Of a DNA stretch of 47,760 bases, positions 42,265 to 47,760 are shown piece after piece. A program made the translations under genes and the position numbers. The stretch covers positions 1 to 47,760 of the forward strand of contig NZ_CAMFHB010000047.1 of NCBI RefSeq assembly GCF_945952055.1. Reading direction: 5' to 3'. The stretch is from an uncultured Alsobacter sp. (GTDB taxonomy: Bacteria > Pseudomonadota > Alphaproteobacteria > Rhizobiales > Beijerinckiaceae). Positions within the stretch are counted from its first letter, which is position 1, and each line of letters starts with the position of its first letter. The notes under the pieces are model-generated. The model was not told the origin of the DNA. It searched no databases and saw only the letters and a list, made by a program, of their open reading frames with translations.

Positions 42265-42547
42265 TGCGTCCTTCGACACGCCCGCTCCGCGGGCTGCTCA
42301 GAGCTTGTGGATCTATCAGCGAAGGACTGGCAGTCCAGTTCAAACCGACCTCTCAGCCGTCATCCCCGGGCTTGGCCCGGGGACCCACGACCTTGCCTGT
42401 GCCATTCTGAAGTCGTGGGTGGCCGGGCCAAGCCCGGCCATGACGCGGAGAGGGAGGTGCGAGCTGGACCACCGAAAAATTCACGAGCTCTGAGCAGGCC
42501 GCGCAGCGGCCGTGTCGAAGCCTCATGCTGAGCCTGTCGAAGCACGC
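42265..42547. repeat. Composite MITE-like repeat with both terminal modules
   Basis: Left terminal module TGCGTCCTTCGACACG-CCCGCTCCGCGGGCTGCTCAGAG (from 42265), then a linker with GGACTG-G-CAGTCC. Hairpin 1 at 42363-42383 is the TCCCC type and hairpin 2 at 42420-42440 the TGGCC type. A GAGAGGGAGGTGCGAGCTG linker leads to the right terminal module CTGAGCAGGCCGCGCAGCGGCCGTGTCGAAG (42490-42520 region), with another fragment to 42547. It fills the 369-nt gap 42250-42618 together with the porin terminator. Confidence 0.85.
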
Positions 42548-42566
42548 ACGAACCCTCAACCCGACA

Positions 42567-42598
42567 AAAAAGCCCCGGCCGATGGCCGGGGCTTTTTC
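42567..42598 (-). terminator. Rho-independent terminator of the first porin gene
   Basis: Perfect 9-bp stem GCCCCGGCC/GGCCGGGGC (42573-42581, 42585-42593) with loop GAT, flanked by A6 on the left and T5 on the right. It can work in both directions. It lies 20 nt past the porin stop at 42619 on the minus strand. Confidence 0.92.
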
Positions 42599-42618
42599 GT
42601 TCGACCCTGCCGTCAGGA

Positions 42619-43935
42619 TCAGAAATCGCGCTCGAAGCGGATGCGGCCGGCCCAGTTGTCGCGCTCGTCGAAAGCGGCGATCGGGAGCAGGTTGCGCGGG
42701 GTCTGGGTGAGCTTCGAGTAGGTGACCTCGGCGCCGATATCGAGGTTCTTCACCGGCGACCAGATCAGGTTGGTGCCGGCCGAGAAGGCGGCGGTGTCGT
42801 AGAGCGGGCCCCAGTGGTCGAGACGGCCATAGGCGGCGAAGACGCCCTGGCGGACCGTGGGGGTCCAGTAGTGCAGCAGGCCGCCGGTCACCGACCAGGA
42901 CTTGGTGGTGTGGCCATTGCCGTTCACGTCGTAGATGACGTCGGCGGTCGCCGGGGTCAGCGTGCCGGCGCCGGTCGCGGCCCAGCCGGTGTAGCTGTTG
43001 GCGCCGTTGGCGTAGGCTGCCTGCAGGAAGAGCGCGTCGCCCGGGGCGAGCATCGGCAGGTTGACCTTCAGGCCGCCCTGGATGGCATAGCCGTATTCGG
43101 TGTCGCCGATCGTGTTGCCGAGGCCGAACACGTTGTTGACGTTGCTGCCGAGGCCGACGCGGCTCTGGTGCACGGCGGCCGACAGAGCGGCCTGGCCCCA
43201 GGCGGCGGTGTAGTCGAGGCGGCCGACGATGTCGGGCATCACGTGCCCGCCGTAGGTCGGGTTGCCGATGATCGTGAAGGCACCGTTGGCGCGGGCGAGC
43301 GCGTTGGCCCGGCGCTCCGTGCCGTCCTCGATGGCGATCGTGGCCGAGAAGTCGCCGAAGGTCGCCGTGTAGGCCAGCGTGTTGATGGAGCTGTAGTCAG
43401 CGCCGCGGCCCAGGTTGCCGCCGCCCTCGAACGAGATGCCGCCGAAGGGCGCGAACTCGAAGAAGGAGGTCGCCACGCGGCCGGCCGTGATGCCGGCGAA
43501 CTGGATGTAGGCCCAGTCGAGGACGACGTCGGCGTTGGTGGTGCCGGCACCGTTGCCGATGTTGGCGTTGTTCACGTTGTTGGCGTTGAAGCCGCGGCCG
43601 GAGTCGCGCGTCACGTAGATGCGGGTCGAGGCGCGCAGCGGGCCGTAGCCGGTGTTGTTGATCGCGTCGAGCGTGAAGTAGCCGCGGCCACGGAAGGACG
43701 TCGTGTTCGCGTCACGCGTGAACGGCTGGTTGTAGTAGTACTCGGCGCGGACACGACCGCCGACCTTCAGGCAGGTATCGGTGCCGGGAACCACGAAACC
43801 GGTGACTTCGCCGATGGAGCAGATCCGGACGTACTCAACCGGGGCGGCCTTCTTGGAAGGCAGGTCCGCTGCGGAGGCGACGCCGACGATGGACAGGGCG
43901 GCAGCCGAGCCGAGGAAGATCGAGGAAAGGCGCAT
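42619..43935 (-). CDS. Porin, Porin_2 (Omp2b/RopA) family, copy 1
   Basis: Outer-membrane trimeric general-diffusion porin. 438 residues. The signal peptide ends VASA-ADLPSKKA, the N-terminal hallmark of rhizobial porins; two cysteines follow (VRIC...TDTCLKVGGRVRAEY, 15 residues between) that may pair. Then alternating beta strands lead to a C-terminal Phe (RIRFERDF) for outer-membrane assembly. RRANALARANG, VMPDIVGRLDYTAAWGQAA and GGLLHYWTPTVRQGVFAAYG are shared with the two copies that follow upstream. It has its own strong terminator and a candidate operator 84 nt upstream. GGAG lies close to the start. Confidence 0.95.
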   Translation of the reverse strand: MRLSSIFLGSAAALSIVGVASAADLPSKKAAPVEYVRICSIGEVTGFVVPGTDTCLKVGGRVRAEYYYNQPFTRDANTTSFRGRGYFTLDAINNTGYGPLRASTRIYVTRDSGRGFNANNVNNANIGNGAGTTNADVVLDWAYIQFAGITAGRVATSFFEFAPFGGISFEGGGNLGRGADYSSINTLAYTATFGDFSATIAIEDGTERRANALARANGAFTIIGNPTYGGHVMPDIVGRLDYTAAWGQAALSAAVHQSRVGLGSNVNNVFGLGNTIGDTEYGYAIQGGLKVNLPMLAPGDALFLQAAYANGANSYTGWAATGAGTLTPATADVIYDVNGNGHTTKSWSVTGGLLHYWTPTVRQGVFAAYGRLDHWGPLYDTAAFSAGTNLIWSPVKNLDIGAEVTYSKLTQTPRNLLPIAAFDERDNWAGRIRFERDF

Positions 43936-44018
43936 GGAAGTCTCCGAGCGGAACGTCTGGATGCGTCAGGGGCAAAGGGCCCTGCCATGACCAAACAGTG
44001 TCCGCCAGCCGGAAGCTT

Positions 44019-44035
44019 TGCAACCGTATGTTGCA
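44019..44035 (-). promoter_or_regulatory. Perfect inverted repeat upstream of porin 1
   Basis: TGCAAC-CGTAT-GTTGCA, 84-100 nt upstream of the porin 1 ATG. A second, weaker inverted pair (TGTGT...ACACA, about 44072-44086) lies further upstream. The gap 43936-44259 (324 nt) holds these, the porin 2 terminator hairpin and no gene. Operator function is inferred. Confidence 0.4.
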
Positions 44036-44196
44036 GTAGCGAAGGCATCGCGGCTCTACACGCGCTTCAGCTGTGTTTTCGACACAACACTCTTCTTGAA
44101 GAGATGAACGTTTCAGGGCACTTAGCCTGAATTTTGGGCAGCCAGAATCCAACATTACGCCCTCGTCATCTTGCAAAAGACGACCGACGCAAGAGA

Positions 44197-44215
44197 CCCC
44201 GGCACGGGGCCGGGG
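44197..44215 (-). terminator. Weak terminator hairpin after porin 2
   Basis: CCCCGGC-ACGGG-GCCGGGG, 45 nt past the porin 2 stop on the minus strand. Only a TCTCTT follows, so it is a poor intrinsic terminator compared with those of porins 1 and 3. Confidence 0.45.
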
Positions 44216-44259
44216 CTCCTCCTCCACGTCGTGACGAATCGCGAGCTGGGCCGGAGGCC

Positions 44260-45597
44260 TCAGAAGTCCCGTTCGAAGCGCACGCGGCCCGACCAGGAGT
44301 CACGCTGGTCGAAGGCCTGCAGCGGCAGAAGGCTGCGCGGGGTCTGCGTCAGCTTGGCGTAGACGACCTCGGCCCCGACGTCGAGGTTGCGCACCGGCGA
44401 CCAGATGAGGTTCGTGCCGGCCGACACGGCCGCCACGTCGTTCGACGGCCCGAACTGGTCGAGCCTGCCCCAGGCCGCGAAAACGCCCTGGCGCAGGGAC
44501 GGCGTCCAGTAGTGCAGCAGGCCACCGGTGACGGACCAGGAGTCCGACAGCTTCGCTTTCCCGGCCGCATCGTAGGCGACGTCGTAGCTCTGCGGCGCGA
44601 GCGTCCCGGCTCCCGTGCCGCCCCATCCCGTGTAGCTGTTGGCCCCCGTGGCATAGGCCGCCTGGAGGAACAGCGCGTCGCCCGCGCCGAGCGACGGCAG
44701 GTTGACCTTGAGGCCCCCCTGCACGGCGAAGCCATACGCCGTCTCGCCGACGGCGCCGGCGGTGAAGGCGTTCGGGTAAGTCGTGGAGATCGCGAGGACG
44801 CCACCAGCACCAATGAACTGGGCCCGGAAGGCCGTCGACGGAGAGGCTGCACGCGACTGATGGATGGCACCCGTCAGCGCGGCCTGGCCCCAGTCGTCAG
44901 TGTAGTCGAGACGGCCGACGAGATCGGGAACGGCGTGACCAGCATACGCGGGCGTGTCACCGGAGACCGCGCCGAGCCCGACGCGCCGCTCGGTCCCGTC
45001 CTCGATGGCGAGGGTTGCAGTCAACAGGCCCAGGTTCGCGGTGTAGGCTAGGGTATTGATCGATCCGTAGTCGGAGCCACGGCCCAGCGTCCCGCCGCCG
45101 TCGAATGAGACGCCACCGAAGGGCGCGAATTCGAAGAAGGACGTGCCGATCCGCCCTGCCGTGAGGTTGCCGAATTGCACATAGGCAAAATCGAGCGTCG
45201 GGTTCGCGTCCGTTCCGGAGGGCAGCCGCGTTCCTGCAGGCGCGCCCGACCCGGCGGTGACGCGACCGGTGTCGCGGGTCACGAACACGCGCGCCGCCGT
45301 TCGCACGACACCGAACTCCGTGCTCGTGAGAGCGTCCAGGCCCACATAGCCACGACCGCGCGTCGCGGTCGCATGGGAGTCCCGACTGAAGGTCTCCGCA
45401 TAAAAATATTCGGCCCGCACACGCCCGCTGACCTTGAGGCAGGTGTCCGAGCCGGGGATCACGAAACCGCTGACATCGCCAATCTTGCAAATCCGAACAT
45501 AGTCGACGGCAGCAGCCTTCTTCGACGGCAGATCGGCCGCCTTGGCACCTGTCGAAAGAAAGACGAGGGTGCTCGCATAAAGAATTGACTTCAACAT
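44260..45597 (-). CDS. Porin, Porin_2 (Omp2b/RopA) family, copy 2
   Basis: 445 residues from ATG 45597 (MLKSILYASTLVFLSTGAKA signal, then ADLPSKKAAAVDYVRIC). The longer open frame to 45660 adds residues before the signal and is not used. Same plan as its neighbours: paired cysteines (RIC...SDTCLKVSGRVRAEYFY), FFEFAPFGGVSFDGG, AVPDLVGRLDYTDDWGQAALTGAIHQSRA, and C-terminal RVRFERDF. It differs from the others in loop segments (for example the stretch after HQSRA). The upstream region is strikingly AT-rich for this window and holds an ATCTTC/GAAGAT inverted pair. The ribosome site is weak. Confidence 0.95.
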   Translation of the reverse strand: MLKSILYASTLVFLSTGAKAADLPSKKAAAVDYVRICKIGDVSGFVIPGSDTCLKVSGRVRAEYFYAETFSRDSHATATRGRGYVGLDALTSTEFGVVRTAARVFVTRDTGRVTAGSGAPAGTRLPSGTDANPTLDFAYVQFGNLTAGRIGTSFFEFAPFGGVSFDGGGTLGRGSDYGSINTLAYTANLGLLTATLAIEDGTERRVGLGAVSGDTPAYAGHAVPDLVGRLDYTDDWGQAALTGAIHQSRAASPSTAFRAQFIGAGGVLAISTTYPNAFTAGAVGETAYGFAVQGGLKVNLPSLGAGDALFLQAAYATGANSYTGWGGTGAGTLAPQSYDVAYDAAGKAKLSDSWSVTGGLLHYWTPSLRQGVFAAWGRLDQFGPSNDVAAVSAGTNLIWSPVRNLDVGAEVVYAKLTQTPRSLLPLQAFDQRDSWSGRVRFERDF

Positions 45598-45636
45598 CGC
45601 GCATCCACCGCAAGAAATTAAGGCAATACCACTATT

Positions 45637-45657
45637 ATCTTCATTTTCCCTGAAGAT
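45637..45657 (-). promoter_or_regulatory. AT-rich promoter region with inverted repeat upstream of porin 2
   Basis: ATCTTC-N9-GAAGAT, 40-60 nt before the start. On the minus strand TTGATC overlaps the first arm and GATAAT the second, 15 bp apart (short for sigma70). TAATAG at 17 bp is an alternative -10. The 45598-45740 stretch is among the most AT-rich in the window. Candidate promoter/operator only. Confidence 0.35.
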
Positions 45658-45740
45658 CAATGTAATTTTCGCAGTCGCAGCAAAGTACTAGAAACAATAA
45701 TACTTATTCGGCAAATCTATCGTTGGTTGTAGTGATGACC

Positions 45741-45770
45741 AAAAAAGAGCCCTGGCTCACGCCAGGGCTC
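45741..45770 (-). terminator. Rho-independent terminator of the third porin gene
   Basis: On the minus strand: perfect 10-bp stem GAGCCCTGGC/GCCAGGGCTC with loop GTGA and an uninterrupted T6 tail (45741-45746). It lies 20 nt past the stop of the porin at 45790. With the porin 1 terminator it shows that these porins are separately transcribed. Confidence 0.94.
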
Positions 45771-45789
45771 CATATGCTGTATCGATCGA

Positions 45790-47154
45790 TCAGAAATCGC
45801 GCTGGAAGCGAATGCGGCTAAAGTAGTTGTCGCGAGATGAACCAACGGCCAGCGGAAGAGCCGAGTTCGGCGTGTCCGTGAGCTTCTGGTACCCAACTTC
45901 GGCGCCGATATCCAAGCCCTTCACCGGCGACCAATACACGTTCGTGCCGACGGTCAAAGCCGCTGCGTCGTACAGTTTGCCGTACTGGTCAAGCTTACCG
46001 TAGCCGACGAACACGCCCTGGCGGACCGTGGGCGTCCAGTAGTGCAGCAGGCCGCCGACCACCGAATAGGACTTCGACGTTTTCGCATTGCCCGCCGGAT
46101 CGTAGATCACGTCAGCCGAGGTGATCGTGCTGAACGTACCGACCCCCGTGGTGCTCCAGCCAGTGTAGCTGTTGGCGCCATCGGCGTACGCCGCCTGAAG
46201 GAACAGAGCATCACCAGCAGCGATCATCGGGAGGTTGATCTTCAAGCCACCCTGGATCGCGAAGCCGTATACCGTGTCACCGACGGCGCCATTGGTGTAG
46301 CTGTTGCCGAAACCTTCAGTCACGGCGCCAGTGGCAGCAGTCATCGTGCGGGTCTTGGTACCAGGCGAACCGACGCGAGTCTGGTGGATGGCGCCGGTCA
46401 GCGCGGCCTGCCCCCAAGTGCCGGTATAATCGAGGCGCCCCACGACGTCCGGCATGGAATGGCCACCGTAGGTCGGAGCCTTCTCACCGGTAAGCAGCTT
46501 GAAGTCGGCACCGGCATTGGCAATGCCAACGCGGCGCTCCGTGCCGTCTTCGATCGCGAGCGTGGCCGTGAACCCACCGCCGAACTGAGCCGTATAGGCC
46601 AGGACGTTGTTCGCGCCGTAGTCAGAGCCGCGGCCGAGAGCATTGCCGCCAACCATCGACACGCCGCCGAGCGGGGCGAATTCGAAGAAGGAGACGGGGA
46701 GGCGGCCAGCAGTAATTCCGGCGAACTGGATGTAAGCCCAATCGAGCGTGATGTTGGCGTCAGTGCCGCTCGGAAGAGTCGTGCCGCCAGCAGCGCCCGA
46801 ACCGCCCGTCACACGACCAGAGTCACGCGTGACAAAGATTCCGGTCGTCGCGCGCAGCGGACCCCAGTCGGTCGGGGTGTAACTGTCAAGGCGGACGTAG
46901 CCGCGAGCGCGGGTCGAGGTCGTGTTGGAATCGCGCGAGAATGGCTGGTTATAGTAGTAGTCCGCACGGACGCGGCCATACACGCGCAGGCAGGTGTCGG
47001 AGCCCGGGACGTAGAAGAACCCGGCGCCGAACTGCGAGCAGACGCGCACGTACTCGACAGGAGCCGCCTTCTTCGACGGCAGGTCGGCAGCGAAGCCGAC
47101 GGTCCCCATGGCGAGCAGGGCCGCCGAGGACAAAAGGGGCGTGGTGAAACGCAT
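45790..47154 (-). CDS. Porin, Porin_2 (Omp2b/RopA) family, copy 3
   Basis: 454 residues. Signal peptide LLSSAALLAMGTVGFA followed by ADLPSKKAAPVEYVRVC, cysteine pair (VRVC...SDTCLRVYGRVRADYYY), FFEFAPLGGVSMVGGN, MPDVVGRLDYTGTWGQAALTGAIHQTRVG, GLLHYWTPTVRQGVFVGYG, C-terminal RIRFQRDF. Codon third positions look less GC-rich than in neighbouring genes, which may reflect high expression or divergence. AGGAG lies 11 nt upstream of ATG 47154. A long leader (AT-rich zone at about 47310-47370) suggests the promoter is 150-200 nt upstream. It is preceded by repeats. Confidence 0.95.
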   Translation of the reverse strand: MRFTTPLLSSAALLAMGTVGFAADLPSKKAAPVEYVRVCSQFGAGFFYVPGSDTCLRVYGRVRADYYYNQPFSRDSNTTSTRARGYVRLDSYTPTDWGPLRATTGIFVTRDSGRVTGGSGAAGGTTLPSGTDANITLDWAYIQFAGITAGRLPVSFFEFAPLGGVSMVGGNALGRGSDYGANNVLAYTAQFGGGFTATLAIEDGTERRVGIANAGADFKLLTGEKAPTYGGHSMPDVVGRLDYTGTWGQAALTGAIHQTRVGSPGTKTRTMTAATGAVTEGFGNSYTNGAVGDTVYGFAIQGGLKINLPMIAAGDALFLQAAYADGANSYTGWSTTGVGTFSTITSADVIYDPAGNAKTSKSYSVVGGLLHYWTPTVRQGVFVGYGKLDQYGKLYDAAALTVGTNVYWSPVKGLDIGAEVGYQKLTDTPNSALPLAVGSSRDNYFSRIRFQRDF

Positions 47155-47328
47155 GGGTGTCTTTGCTCCTGAAATGGACCCTGCGGCTTGAAAATGAGAC
47201 GACCGCAGGCACGGCAGCAGAGTTGCTCTGCTTCGGACGGCGCTTCAACATCAGAAAGACATGAAGAGCCCCAAAACAGGCCAATTGCCGTCAGTGTTGC
47301 TCAGGAAACACAGAGTATTCGCGTAAGG

Positions 47329-47355
47329 GTTGTATTTTCTAAGAGATATTACAAC
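47329..47355 (-). promoter_or_regulatory. AT-rich region with inverted repeat, probable porin 3 promoter
   Basis: GTTGTA-N15-TACAAC lies about 175-200 nt before the porin 3 start, in an island of low GC (47310-47370). On the minus strand TTAGAA and AATACT, 17 bp apart, are weak -35/-10 candidates beside it. Nothing else is recognisable in 47155-47390. Confidence 0.35.
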
Positions 47356-47399
47356 TACAGGTTATATTTGTCCCGAAACGTCCGCGGATCCTCTCTTTG

Positions 47400-47575
47400 C
47401 GCAGCTTCCACTCTCCTCGTCCTGAGAGCGTGTGAATCGATCCCAGCACCCATTCCTTCGTCCTGAGAGCTTGTGCACCGAACCCCGGTAGGGCGTTGCA
47501 TCTGACATCGGCGGCGGGCGACCAACTCTCCGCCGTCCTGCCCGGGCTTGGCCCTTCTGGATTCACACATCTCTG
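47400..47575. repeat. Degenerate fragments of the composite repeat
   Basis: Two CGTCCTGAGAGC-like terminal fragments (about 47419 and 47460) are followed by the first half of a TGCCC-type hairpin (GTCCTGCCCGGGCTTGGCCC, near 47536-47555), broken at TTCTGGATTCAC. The second hairpin is missing. No gene. Confidence 0.6.
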
Positions 47576-47599
47576 CACGGCCTGGATTGAAGGCGCTCT

Positions 47600-47760
47600 C
47601 CCTCCCCTGCAGGGGAGGGTGGCAGCCGCAAAGCGGCTGACGGGTGGGGACCGCGACGAAGAACGAGGCGGTCAAGCCGGGGCCGGTCCTGTCGTCGTAC
47701 AAAAGCCTGCCGCACCGCCCCCACCCGTCTCGCGCTTCGCGCGATCCACCCTCCCCTGCA
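47600..47760. repeat. Second type of inverted repeat, cut by the window edge
   Basis: Starts with the perfect 20-bp palindrome CCCTCCCCTGCAGGGGAGGG (47600-47619), then a small hairpin AGCCGC-AAA-GCGGCT (47624-47638) and GACGGGTGGGG. The inverted partner appears at about 47719-47760 (CCCCCACCCGTC, then CACCCTCCCCTGCA), so the element is a large palindrome whose right arm runs off the end. The sequence between (about 47655-47715) shows no gene. Confidence 0.75.

Noticed and set aside
34-47575. CRISPR array from the recurring palindromes
   Set aside because: The repeats are tens of kilobases apart, differ in sequence, are not regularly spaced and no cas gene is present.
1-47760. tRNA, rRNA, insertion sequence or prophage genes
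   Set aside because: I scanned the gaps and gene products and saw no cloverleaf with an anticodon arm, no rRNA sequence and no transposase, integrase or phage structural motif.

Overview
The window looks like a chromosomal segment of a high-GC alphaproteobacterium of the order Hyphomicrobiales (Rhizobiales). Four things support this: three tandem Omp2b/Porin_2-type porins, small families typical of that order (an RT0821/Lpp0805 lipoprotein, a TIGR02301-like protein, a RibB with a degenerate RibA half), CtrA-like boxes, and dense GC-rich palindromic intergenic repeats. I see no rRNA, tRNA, CRISPR array, transposase, integrase or phage gene. Nearly all coding genes look like intact core genes.

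Layout. 0.2-4.5 kb: L,D-transpeptidase lipoprotein, histone-deacetylase-like hydrolase, an HTH-RibB-degenerate-RibA fusion and chorismate synthase. 4.6-8.6 kb: a 1345-residue membrane-bound NRPS-like enzyme with the full architecture of epsilon-poly-lysine synthetase (Pls), the most unusual gene here. 8.9-14 kb: histidine phosphatase and fabI, then an ECF sigma/membrane anti-sigma pair and the K+ transporter kup. 14.3-18.4 kb: DnaJ-like chaperone and lipoprotein, divergent from pdxH, then an SDR, a NUDIX enzyme and a TIGR02301 protein in overlapping frames. 18.6-23.7 kb: dihydroorotase, divergent from a tightly packed run (ygfZ, tag, HD hydrolase, tyrosine phosphatase, NadQ-like regulator).

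23.9-28.3 kb: a giant DUF2339 membrane protein converging on alanine dehydrogenase, which diverges from its likely Lrp-type regulator. 28.4-35.3 kb: xseB, dxs, tlyA, an RNA methyltransferase and an FAD oxidoreductase; a repeat-flanked sodC sits on the opposite strand between dxs and tlyA. 35.3-37.3 kb: an orphan FliK-like/FlhB-C-like pair with no other flagellar genes nearby. 37.4-42.2 kb: dapA-smpB, then a soluble lytic transglycosylase overlapping an alpha/beta hydrolase. 42.6-47.2 kb: three tandem porins, two with strong terminators of their own.

The intergenic DNA is unusually structured. A composite MITE-like repeat occurs in at least seven places. It has terminal inverted repeats and an interior of two hairpins, and the hairpin arms change in compensatory pairs between copies. 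A second type is a hairpin built from 7-bp tandem units, and a third begins at the right edge. Perfect short palindromes or phased direct repeats, which are candidate operators, lie upstream of ribBX, pls, the sigma gene, dnaJ, dxs and two porins. Function calls rest on motifs read from the translated sequence; no database search was possible.
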